Program-made: the position numbers and the translations under genes
The notes under the pieces: generated by a model
What the model saw: the letters and a program-made list of their open reading frames with translations, nothing else
Databases searched by the model: none
Told to the model about the DNA's origin: nothing
Assembly (NCBI RefSeq): GCF_009932395.1
Contig: NZ_LSRS01000003.1
Span: 87,748-151,747, forward strand
DNA length: 64,000 nt
Direction: 5' to 3'
Source of the DNA: Sporotomaculum syntrophicum
Lineage (GTDB): Bacteria > Bacillota > Desulfotomaculia > Desulfotomaculales > Desulfallaceae
Shown: positions 51,979-60,004 of the stretch, in pieces
How the letters are laid out: each line of letters opens with the position of its first letter
Position numbering within the stretch: position 1 is the stretch's first letter

Positions 51979-52101
51979 GGCCCCTTCTCCTTCTCGGTTA
52001 AAATTCGGTTTAACATGTGGCATCAAGTCAAATATTCCTCGGGCATTCTGCCCCTTACACTTCTTAACTGCAAAGCAACACTAACTACCACGTGGTTGGG
52101 G

Positions 52102-52125
52102 CGGGCGGGGCTTAAACCCCGCCCG
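52102..52125. repeat. GC-rich palindrome
   Basis: CGGGCGGGG and CCCCGCCCG flank CTTAAA. Next to the stem-loop at 52136-52168, between the second ABC module and the sigma-like gene. Confidence 0.7.
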
Positions 52126-52135
52126 TTGGGCTCCA

Positions 52136-52168
52136 AATGGGACAAACCTCTGCGAGGTATGTCCCATT
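52136..52168 (-). terminator. Long stem-loop after ABC module 2
   Basis: AATGGGAC and GTCCCATT form the outer stem, ACCTC and GAGGT the inner one, with a TGC loop. It stands 28 bases past the permease stop and may end that operon together with the palindrome next to it; T-runs are absent. Confidence 0.55.
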
Positions 52169-52196
52169 ACCGCTTTTGGCTTAACTGCCGTGATAG

Positions 52197-54275
52197 TTAA
52201 TCTTTAAAATGTTCTTTTATAAAATCAGGAACATTATGGGCCGCAAAACTGCCGTAAGCAAAATTCCTTTTATCTCCTCCATAAAAACCAATAATATAGC
52301 CTTCAGTATTTTGGCTGAAAAAATCATCTAAAAACCATTGATCACGGTATTCCCTCAGGCAAGTTTCAATTTGGCTTTTATCTCTGATTTCAAACCGTTC
52401 AATATTATTAGCATTTGAATTTCCGGTTTCCATAACATATCCCGTTTTTCTTTTTTCTTCCCATTGCTCCCGGCTTTCTATCTTCTCTACAACTACATAA
52501 GCTATTTCTTCAGGAAGAATTCTCGCTTTTTGGTAATAACCTTTCTCCTTAAGCCATTTTTCCAACAGGGCATCAGATTTACTCCAAGTAGCATTGATTT
52601 GCTGATCACCATTATGTTGTTGAACAATTTCAGCCAGCCTTGGATAATTGTTTAACTTATTATTGGCAATCAACATGCTTACATTGGCCCAGGGCACTTT
52701 TTGCTCGGTCATCTGTTCATAAGTTTTATTCAGGACATCTTGTTGCATTACTTCGATCGCTTCTTTTATTTCAACCGGATTTAAGATAACCGCTTCTTTA
52801 TATGTGTCGGTACGCATATTCGGGCGCAAGGTGATTTTCTCCACGTCGGCAGGATTGACTTGCAGAACATCATAATGAGCTTGCTTATATTCTTTTGCTT
52901 CATAAATAGGTTTTAAATACCTGGCATACTCGTCATAAGTAATTTCATAACCTCTGGTCATTGTACTTCCATCACTTAATTGATAAATAAGAATGGCACT
53001 TCTTTTTGGCTTTTGGCTCTTGGTCAAATAATTAGAATTTTTGTCTTGCACAAGTTTTTGGTGCAGCTGATAAATGTTCTGTACATTGTTTGGCTCGGAG
53101 AAGAAACCCATTTGATATTTCTCTAAATTGGTATAATAATAGAAACTATCACTGAAATAAACTTGTTGGACCTCCGCAAGCGGCGGCAGCCTCTTTTCAT
53201 AGCCCGTCAGATCAAACCTGATGCCCAGGATTAAAACCAGCATGATAGCGCCAAAAACTGCATAGCCTTTAAAATTCTTTACTTCTCTAAAGAACCCCAG
53301 GGATTTTTTCAACATTATTTCAGCAACCACATAGCCGGTTAGGGAACCAATTAAATAGCCAAAGACAACCCAGGCAGTAGTCTGCTGAGTTTCCTTAAAA
53401 TAAAGCCCTCCCAGCAGCATAGTACAAAAAGTAACACCGTATTTAAAGATATTATGCAACTTAGCAAAAGCAATGGATTGGTTGGCGTTTTCTAAATTCC
53501 TCAGCTTATAAAGATATTCGGCCAGGAATAGCAGAGCCAGGCAGATTACCAAATAAACCACTATTTCGCCACCGCCCATCTGCCGCTCATTCAGGGGATT
53601 AAAACCATGCAAAACCCTTGGAATCGGGGAAAGCCTTTCCAATTGATAATCCAAATTAAACTTAAAACCATAAACAAAAAAGTCAAGATTGGAGGTAAGC
53701 AAAATAGTTATGCCCGCCGGGAAAGCTAAAAGAATGTATGTTAAAACACCTTGCACTGCCGAAATGCCAACGAGCATGCCAACAAAGACGCAGGTTAAGA
53801 AGATGGTTAAGTTCATTAGGGTAGTAATACCCATCCAACTGAAAACATCGTAAATACTGTAGTAATTACCCAGGTCAAGCAACAGGTTTAAGGTAATTGC
53901 AATAATGCCGGTAATCAATACCGGTAAGATTAACAATACAACCCCGACTAGAATATGGCTTCTGTAAATAATGCTTCTTGGCACCGGAAGACTGTGCAAC
54001 GAATCGGCTGAAATCTGGACCTGCAAATAGCGGAATATTAGCATGGCTAATACAACCGGTACTGACAAAATTAAAATACTTTGTATTTCCTGGTTGTTAA
54101 GCAAAAATAAATCCTTCAACGCACTTTTGTTGATATATTCATTGCTAAGTATCATGATTATATTTATTGGGATCACAAAAGCTAAAGCCAGAGTGTAGAA
54201 AACCGCTACCCAGCTGTATTTCCTGAAATCATTCAATAAAAATCCTTCATTAAAAAATGATGTTTTTAATTTCAT
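52197..54275 (-). CDS. Large ABC permease, module 2
   Basis: 692 residues from ATG 54275, close behind GGGGGG. About ten helices in the first 370 residues (YSWVAVFYTLALAFVIPINI at the start, GVVLLILPVLITGIIAITLN, and others), then a soluble outside region of about 320 residues with QVYFSDSFYYYTNLEKYQMG and a C-terminal VPDFIKEHFKD. This fused arrangement resembles YtrC/YtrD-like or DUF6449-containing permeases of GntR-linked ABC exporters. It overlaps the ATPase gene by about 26 bases. Substrate unknown; cell-envelope or antibiotic stress is plausible. Confidence 0.8.
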   Translation of the reverse strand: MKLKTSFFNEGFLLNDFRKYSWVAVFYTLALAFVIPINIIMILSNEYINKSALKDLFLLNNQEIQSILILSVPVVLAMLIFRYLQVQISADSLHSLPVPRSIIYRSHILVGVVLLILPVLITGIIAITLNLLLDLGNYYSIYDVFSWMGITTLMNLTIFLTCVFVGMLVGISAVQGVLTYILLAFPAGITILLTSNLDFFVYGFKFNLDYQLERLSPIPRVLHGFNPLNERQMGGGEIVVYLVICLALLFLAEYLYKLRNLENANQSIAFAKLHNIFKYGVTFCTMLLGGLYFKETQQTTAWVVFGYLIGSLTGYVVAEIMLKKSLGFFREVKNFKGYAVFGAIMLVLILGIRFDLTGYEKRLPPLAEVQQVYFSDSFYYYTNLEKYQMGFFSEPNNVQNIYQLHQKLVQDKNSNYLTKSQKPKRSAILIYQLSDGSTMTRGYEITYDEYARYLKPIYEAKEYKQAHYDVLQVNPADVEKITLRPNMRTDTYKEAVILNPVEIKEAIEVMQQDVLNKTYEQMTEQKVPWANVSMLIANNKLNNYPRLAEIVQQHNGDQQINATWSKSDALLEKWLKEKGYYQKARILPEEIAYVVVEKIESREQWEEKRKTGYVMETGNSNANNIERFEIRDKSQIETCLREYRDQWFLDDFFSQNTEGYIIGFYGGDKRNFAYGSFAAHNVPDFIKEHFKD

Positions 54276-55149
54276 AGCCAATCCCCCCCATCTCGTAAAT
54301 AAATATTTCTTCTAGTGTTAGAGGTAAAATATCTAATAGCACAGGTTGGTATTGGTAACTATCTTTAATAATTTCTTCTTTTTTCCCTCTTATAATAAAC
54401 AGTAGGACACTACCTCTTTTTTCCTGGTATAAGACATGCTTATTGCCAAATATACTTGCCGGCAGATCACCTTGGAAAGCAACTTGAATTTTATGTATGT
54501 CTGATTTCAAAGCATCCAAATCCTTCTCCACAACCGACCTGCCTTGATGCAAAATACCTACACAATCGCATAGATCTTCAAGCTCTCTTAAATTGTGGGA
54601 GGATATTAATACGGTCATTTCCCTAGCGGCTGTATCTTGAATAATTAAATTTTTGACTTTCTGCCTCATAACAGGGTCCAAACCGTCCAATGGCTCATCT
54701 AAAAGCAAAAAATCAGGTGTAATAGATAAAGCAAGCCAAAAAGCAGCCTGCCTCTGCATACCTTTGGACATTTGCTGTATTTTTTTATGCTCATCAAGCC
54801 GAAAAGCATCCTTTAATTTTTGGTATCGTTCCTCATTCCAGTTGGCATAAATTCTTTGATAAAATTTAGCCATATCTTGAACAGTATATTGTGAGAAAAA
54901 ATATAACGAATCAGGAATAAAGACGGTTCTAGATTTGATGGCTATATTTTCAAAAACCTTTTGGTTATCAATCAAAACCTCTCCCAGGTCCTGGCGATAA
55001 ACTCCGGCCAATATTTTTAATAAGGTTGTTTTCCCGGCGCCATTTGAACCCACCAGGCCATAAATGGAACCTTTTTTAACTTTAATGCTAACATCGGTCA
55101 GCGCCGCCGAATCAGCAAAATTTTTGCTGATGTTTTTAGCTTCGATCAC
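54250..55149 (-). CDS. ABC transporter ATPase, module 2
   Basis: 299 residues beginning at a GTG (GGGGGGAG upstream). Walker A GSNGAGKTT, signature QMSKGMQRQAAFWLALS, Walker B FLLLDEPLDGLD and the switch His in LISSHNLRELED. YtrB-like. It overlaps both neighbours: the GntR gene by 14 bases and the permease by about 26. Confidence 0.93.
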   Translation of the reverse strand: MIEAKNISKNFADSAALTDVSIKVKKGSIYGLVGSNGAGKTTLLKILAGVYRQDLGEVLIDNQKVFENIAIKSRTVFIPDSLYFFSQYTVQDMAKFYQRIYANWNEERYQKLKDAFRLDEHKKIQQMSKGMQRQAAFWLALSITPDFLLLDEPLDGLDPVMRQKVKNLIIQDTAAREMTVLISSHNLRELEDLCDCVGILHQGRSVVEKDLDALKSDIHKIQVAFQGDLPASIFGNKHVLYQEKRGSVLLFIIRGKKEEIIKDSYQYQPVLLDILPLTLEEIFIYEMGGIGYEIKNIIF

Positions 55150-55531
55150 TTTTTGCTCCCCCCTTAATCATAACGTCAACCTCGGAGACGATTTTAATAA
55201 TTTCTTCTTTTGTCATGCCTAAATAAATAACTTCAGACAGAATTTTAACCAGTTCCTCCCTTAACCTGGGTAATTTCTCATCGTTGCCGTCGCGGCCAAC
55301 CCGGGCCACAAAATTTCCCTTACCCGGCAGGGAATAGATATAACCTTGACTCTCCAGTTCTCTGTAAGCCTTTTGAATGGTGTTGGGATTAATTGTTAGC
55401 CGGCTGGAAAGTACCCGCACCGAAGGTAGCTGTTCATCGGTCTTTAAAACTTCACTTATGATCAACTCTTTTAATTTATCTACTAGTTGTTCATAGATAG
55501 GCTGCCTGCTTCTTAAATCAAGTTCAAACAT
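55136..55531 (-). CDS. YtrA-type GntR regulator, module 2
   Basis: 131 residues. Winged helix with RQPIYEQLVDKLKELIISEV, LSSRLTINPNTIQKAYRELE and GYIYSLPGKGNFVA, followed by a short helical tail (GMTKEEIIKIVSEVDVMI). First gene of the second module, 24 bases from a CTGTAC...GTACAG site. It differs in sequence from the regulator of module 1, so the two units are not a recent duplication. Confidence 0.9.
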   Translation of the reverse strand: MFELDLRSRQPIYEQLVDKLKELIISEVLKTDEQLPSVRVLSSRLTINPNTIQKAYRELESQGYIYSLPGKGNFVARVGRDGNDEKLPRLREELVKILSEVIYLGMTKEEIIKIVSEVDVMIKGGAKSDRS

Positions 55532-55554
55532 TAAAACCCTCCCTTCCGTTCCAT

Positions 55555-55577
55555 CTGTACCATTAGTGTTAGTACAG
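55555..55577. promoter_or_regulatory. Inverted repeat, probable YtrA-type operator 2
   Basis: CTGTAC and GTACAG separated by 11 bases (CATTAGTGTTA), in front of the second GntR gene. AT-rich sequence upstream could hold the promoter. The half-site differs from operator 1. Confidence 0.55.
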
Positions 55578-55831
55578 TTATTATATAAATAAATCCACCG
55601 CTTGTAAATAGCGGTAGATTATAATTGTTATTTCTATCCTTGCATAGCTCCGGTTCTGGATAAAGGCTCATGAACACCTTCTTTCCTGGTAGTAATTCAA
55701 CAGAAGTGATTCAGCATAAAAAGCAATTAATAATTTTTCTAAAAAAGTGCTAAAAGCGAAGAGGACAGATTTGTTGACCTGCACTTTATCAACAGCCCGC
55801 CCCCTTACATAATGTATTTTTATATTTTAAA
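55578..55831. other. Intergenic stretch between leuA and ABC module 2
   Basis: About 250 bases, AT-rich, downstream of leuA and upstream of the second GntR promoter. No gene or clear leuA terminator is visible. Confidence 0.4.
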
Positions 55832-57400
55832 CTATTGCCTGTTAATCACAGGCACCTCATCTGAAATTACAGCGCTAACCTGCCCGTAGCTTTGGTTGGC
55901 AATTTTTTTCACCTTCACCAGCGCATTAACGTAAGCTCTGGCGCTGGCTTCGATGATATCGGTGCTGATGCCCCTGCCCACGATCAGTCCTCCATCTGAA
56001 GCACGCACCTTAACCGTGGCCTCGCCCAGAGCCTTTTTATCCCGGCTGACGGACTGCAAAGTATAATCTTCCAGCGTCACCGGCTCACCCACCAGGCGGT
56101 CGACGGCTCTGAACACGGCATCCACCGGGCCGTTGCCGCAGGCGGCATCTGTCACTGCCTCACCGTCCAGCTCCAGGGTCACTGTGGCCGTTGCCCTGGC
56201 CGCCCCGGCAGTGGTTACGGAAATCTGCTGAATGCTGATCTCGTTGTCTTCTACAATATTGCCCCCCACCAAAGCATGTAAATCCTGGTCAAAAATCTCC
56301 CCTTTTTGATCGGCCAGCTGCAGAAAGCTTTGATACAGGGTTTCCAACCGTTCCGCCTCCACCTGGTAGCCCAGTTCAGCCAGCCGGTACTTGAAGGCAT
56401 GCCTGCCTGAACGGGCGCTGAGCACAATCCTGTTCTTGGGCACCCCCACCACTTCCGGGTTGATTATTTCATAAGTAGTTCTTTCTTTTAATACACCGTC
56501 CTGGTGAATACCGGAGGCGTGCATAAAGGCGTTGGACCCCACAATGGCCTTATGGGCAGGCACCGGCACGCCGGTGATCCTGGACACCAGCCTGCTGGTG
56601 GCGGAAATTTCGCGGGTATGCACTCCGGTTTCGATCCCGTAACGGCTGCGTTGGGTATAGATGGCCATGATTACTTCTTCCAGAGAAGTGTTGCCGGCCC
56701 GCTCCCCGATGCCGTTGATGGTACCCTCCACCTGGCCCGCTCCGGCCATAATCCCGGCCAGGGAATTGGCGGTGGCCATGCCCAGGTCATTATGGCAGTG
56801 GATGCTGAGCACCGCCCGGTCGATATTGGGGACATGCTCCCGGACATATGTCACCATTTCACCATATTCCCAGGGGGTGGCGTAGCCCACGGTATCCGGG
56901 ATATTCACCACCGTCGCCCCGGCTTCAATCACCTGCTCCAGCACCCGGGCCAAAAAGGGCAGGTCGCTGCGAAAGGCATCCTCGGCATAAAACTCCACAT
57001 CACCTACGTATTTTTTGGCATGTTTTACGGCCGCCACAGCCGTTTCCACCACCTGGTCGGGGGATAGTTTCAGCTTTTGCGCCATATGGACCGGGGATAC
57101 CGCTATGCCGGTGTGAATCCTGGGGTACTCGGCCTCCCGCAACGCTTCGGCACAGCTATCTATGTCACCCTCCACCGCCCGGGACAGGCCGCAGACAATC
57201 ACACCCTGCAGTTCTCTGGCCAGCGTGCGCACTGAAGCCAAATCCCCGGGCGAAGAAGCCGGAAAACCGGCCTCGATTACATCCACGCCCAATTTCACCA
57301 GCTGCCTGGCTATCTCAATTTTTTCCTGCACATTTAAGGTTATACCCAGTGACTGTTCTCCATCCCTGAGGGTGGTATCGAATATATAGAGCTTGCGCAT
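55832..57400 (-). CDS. leuA: 2-isopropylmalate synthase
   Basis: 522 residues, full length. It condenses 2-oxoisovalerate with acetyl-CoA, the first committed step of leucine synthesis. The catalytic TIM barrel starts FDTTLRDGEQSLGITL, with metal-site His in LSIHCHNDLGMATANSLAG, and GVHTREISATSRLVS; the subdomain SGIHQDGVLKERTTYEI follows. The C-terminal regulatory (LeuA dimer) domain ends with GLIVGRGISTDIIEASARAY. A leucine T-box lies upstream. No leuCD, ilv or other branched-chain gene follows it inside the window, so it is a monocistronic copy here. Confidence 0.97.
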   Translation of the reverse strand: MRKLYIFDTTLRDGEQSLGITLNVQEKIEIARQLVKLGVDVIEAGFPASSPGDLASVRTLARELQGVIVCGLSRAVEGDIDSCAEALREAEYPRIHTGIAVSPVHMAQKLKLSPDQVVETAVAAVKHAKKYVGDVEFYAEDAFRSDLPFLARVLEQVIEAGATVVNIPDTVGYATPWEYGEMVTYVREHVPNIDRAVLSIHCHNDLGMATANSLAGIMAGAGQVEGTINGIGERAGNTSLEEVIMAIYTQRSRYGIETGVHTREISATSRLVSRITGVPVPAHKAIVGSNAFMHASGIHQDGVLKERTTYEIINPEVVGVPKNRIVLSARSGRHAFKYRLAELGYQVEAERLETLYQSFLQLADQKGEIFDQDLHALVGGNIVEDNEISIQQISVTTAGAARATATVTLELDGEAVTDAACGNGPVDAVFRAVDRLVGEPVTLEDYTLQSVSRDKKALGEATVKVRASDGGLIVGRGISTDIIEASARAYVNALVKVKKIANQSYGQVSAVISDEVPVINRQ

Positions 57401-57500
57401 TAATTATCTCCTCCTCGATTAAATTGGTTTTGTTGACTAACGCCGTAAGGTCACTAAGGTCGGGTTCCATCGCATACCACCCCCTTGTAAAAATTAAAAA

Positions 57501-57775
57501 CCCTTCGCCTCTACAATGAGACGAAGGGTTAATCTCCGTGGTACCACTCAAATTAACGGCACTGGGCCGTTCACTCAAAGGATACGGGACGCCATACATC
57601 CGATATCCCCTTCCTTTTAACGGCGGAAGACTCCGTCCGGACCTACTTTCCCAAAGGATTTCGACCGGCTACTCCAGGGAGAGTTCAGCCGCCTGCCTCG
57701 ACTGCCTCGCACCAACCGGCAGCTCTCTGCACCAGCAAACCGCTTACTATTCCCTATCATTATCATTTTGCTATA
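57501..57775 (-). promoter_or_regulatory. T-box leader of leuA, Leu (CUC) specifier
   Basis: On the minus strand, stem I begins near 57757 (AGTAAGCGG), the specifier CTC lies at 57683-57681 in GAACTCTCCC, the T-box core is GAGTGGTACCACGG around 57550-57537, and the terminator hairpin AACCCTTCGTCTC...GAGGCGAAGGGTT (57502-57530) is followed by TTTTTAATTTTT. It has one antiterminator, unlike the paaK leader. Uncharged tRNA-Leu should prevent termination and turn leuA on. Confidence 0.95.
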
Positions 57776-57996
57776 TTATTGTTGATTCTACCAGCTAAAC
57801 AAGTGTATGTCAATAGGTTATGCAGCAACATGTGTTACAGTGCGTCGCAGGCAACTTAATTTTATTTTGAGCAAAATGACATGATTAGTTATAATCATAA
57901 ACTCGCTGCAAAGGTGGAACTTTTTAAATTATATCAAGTCAATTTAATTAAACATTAGCAGGTAGCTGGGCAAAATGCCGGAAAGGATGTCTTCTT

Positions 57997-59772
57997 ATGA
58001 ACAGGTTATATAAAACTATACTATTAACCCTAATTGTATTTATAGCCGGTACCTCAAATATCTGGGCAGAGGAAACTGCAGGCAAACCCCTCGCTGAGGT
58101 TTTTGACAGCACAGTAATCATCCCTTTTGATTATTATGATAAGGTTTTTTTAAACGGGCAGAAGACAGACGTATACGAGGATTATAAATTATTCCAAAAA
58201 AACGGCCGAGTGCTGGTGCCCATTAGGATGATGAGCTACCTGGCTGCTGGGGTAGACAGGGAAAACGGGTACTGGCAAGTAGTATGGGACCCGCAAAAAC
58301 CGGATGATGTGGTGTTGACGAATTTCAAATCAGGAAAACAAGTTAAATTAAAGGTCAACAGTAAAACAATGTACATCAATAACCAGCCACATACCCTGGA
58401 TGTAGCCCCCCAAAAGATTGAGGGCAGAATTGTCCTACCCCTGAGGAGCACATCGGAAGCACTGGATAAAAAAATTACCTGGTTTGACGGTCTGATTTTC
58501 ATCAGCAATGATGTGATCGACCTGCAAAGCCCGAAAACTTTAGAGATATTAGACAAGGTCAAGGAAAAACTGACAGACCCGAGACAAGAGCTGAATTATG
58601 AAAAAAGAGTTTCCCCTGTAGCGAAACACGGGGACACGGTTTATTACATCAAAACTCAATATAACCAAGACGGGCTAACCGAGGCATTGTACAAAAAAAC
58701 CGGCAGCCAGTCGGAGGTGAAAATTGAATTACCCGGGAAAGAAAAGTTTGTGAATAATAAAATAATCAACAACGAACTTTATTATATTTCCACCACCAAC
58801 AGTAAAAGTGAAATTCATTATTATAATTTTTTCGGCGATGAATCAAGAAAACTATGTGCTCTGGAACAGTGGAACCCGGACGATGGCTGGCTGGGAGATA
58901 TTGTATATACCAATAAAGATTTTTATATTATACTTCATTCCGGCGATTTAACCATGGGCTCAGAGACCTTGTATAAACTGGAAAACGGCCGGTTAAAAGA
59001 GATTGCCGGTGCTAAAGGTTTCATTAAGTTTGCCGTGGCAGGAGATTATCTTTACTATGAAGATTTCACTCCCATGTTTAATGCAGCGGACAATCTTTAC
59101 CAAGTAAATATACAAACCGGAGAAAAGAAAAATTTGGGGGAAAAGGATTTTGCCTATGGTATACTTAGAACAATAGATGATAAAGGAACCGGCTATTCCG
59201 GCAGAAGTTCTTTTTATGTCCAGGATGGTTATATATATACCTTGGGATATCAAGAAAGCGATGAAGCGGATAAATGCTCGGTATATAAACTTAGCCTGAA
59301 TAACCAAACTCAAATTAAGCTTACTCCCCCGGCCAGGGAATTTTGGCTGGTTGATAATAGTATATATTATATCGACCTGAGCACAGGTTATTTGGCCAGA
59401 GTGGATTTAACAGGAAATAACCATCAAATTCTGGCTGACCAAGGAATTATTGATCTTAAATTCTATAACGAAAATATTTATTACACCGCAGTAAATAATA
59501 GCAACGCTAACGCCCGGTCAGGAAAACTTTATAAATACAATATTCCCGGCGAACAGACTACACAGTTAAGTGAGCAGTCGGTGAGTGAATTTTTTGTAGG
59601 CAAAGCCGGGATTTACTACAAGGCGGAAGATTACAACTTAGGATTATACAAAATCGATATCAAAGGCCAAAATTTATGCCTTGTTGGCGACAGTATAGAT
59701 ACCTGTCTTTATACCGATGCTGGAATGGTCTATACCCTGCGTTATATTGAAGGGGTATACACAACTAAATAA
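57997..59772 (+). CDS. Secreted stalk-domain protein with DUF5050-like propeller
   Basis: 591 residues. A signal peptide (LLTLIVFIAGTSNIWA) precedes a copper-amine-oxidase-N stalk domain (about 55-170: GRVLVPIRMMSYLAAGVDRE, GRIVLPLRSTSEALDKKITW). The remaining about 400 residues are tandem beta repeats with YY-rich strands such as DTVYYIKTQYN, DNSIYYIDLSTGYLARVDL and NENIYYTAV, the DUF5050/TolB-like propeller seen in clostridial cell-surface proteins. It starts at ATG 57997 with GGAAAGGATG upstream. A terminator follows. It is likely surface-exposed with unknown ligand. Confidence 0.85.
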   Translation: MNRLYKTILLTLIVFIAGTSNIWAEETAGKPLAEVFDSTVIIPFDYYDKVFLNGQKTDVYEDYKLFQKNGRVLVPIRMMSYLAAGVDRENGYWQVVWDPQKPDDVVLTNFKSGKQVKLKVNSKTMYINNQPHTLDVAPQKIEGRIVLPLRSTSEALDKKITWFDGLIFISNDVIDLQSPKTLEILDKVKEKLTDPRQELNYEKRVSPVAKHGDTVYYIKTQYNQDGLTEALYKKTGSQSEVKIELPGKEKFVNNKIINNELYYISTTNSKSEIHYYNFFGDESRKLCALEQWNPDDGWLGDIVYTNKDFYIILHSGDLTMGSETLYKLENGRLKEIAGAKGFIKFAVAGDYLYYEDFTPMFNAADNLYQVNIQTGEKKNLGEKDFAYGILRTIDDKGTGYSGRSSFYVQDGYIYTLGYQESDEADKCSVYKLSLNNQTQIKLTPPAREFWLVDNSIYYIDLSTGYLARVDLTGNNHQILADQGIIDLKFYNENIYYTAVNNSNANARSGKLYKYNIPGEQTTQLSEQSVSEFFVGKAGIYYKAEDYNLGLYKIDIKGQNLCLVGDSIDTCLYTDAGMVYTLRYIEGVYTTK

Positions 59773-59784
59773 GGGAGATACAAA

Positions 59785-59807
59785 GGGGACCGGGTTGGTC
59801 CCCTTAA
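59785..59807 (+). terminator. Terminator after stalk/DUF5050 gene
   Basis: AAGGGGACC (59784-59792) pairs with GGTCCCCTT around GGGTT, followed by AATTTATAAG. It stands 12 bases past the stop. Confidence 0.7.
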
Positions 59808-59808
59808 T

Positions 59809-59956
59809 TTATAAGTAAATGACATAAATTAAAGCCGCCAGCAAGATACGGTATATAGCAAAGGGAACCAACTTAATGTGGTTAATTTGGAACGAACTCC
59901 GTCAACCCCTCAACCATGCCTAAAACAGCCGCTACGAATAAAACCCATATATCCAT
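59809..59956 (-). pseudogene. uppP: uppP (undecaprenyl-diphosphatase) with large internal deletion
   Basis: From ATG 59956 the minus strand encodes MDIWVLFVAAVLGMVEGLTE followed by FVP, the exact start of UppP/BacA proteins, including the E of the 'EGxTEFLP' motif. A stop follows directly. After it, another frame reads HIKLVPFAIYRILLAALIYV and IYL with the proper C-terminal end. About 200 residues between are gone, including the PGxSRS phosphatase motif. This is a clean internal deletion leaving both tips. Confidence 0.75.
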
Positions 59957-60004
59957 TACTTTCCTCACTTAATATATTCTAGCCCCTGCTTCGCAACCGC
60001 ATCC

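Noticed and set aside
57315-57599. 94-codon minus-strand frame over the leuA leader
   Set aside because: It covers the T-box terminator and antiterminator, whose RNA structure explains the sequence; no leader-peptide features.
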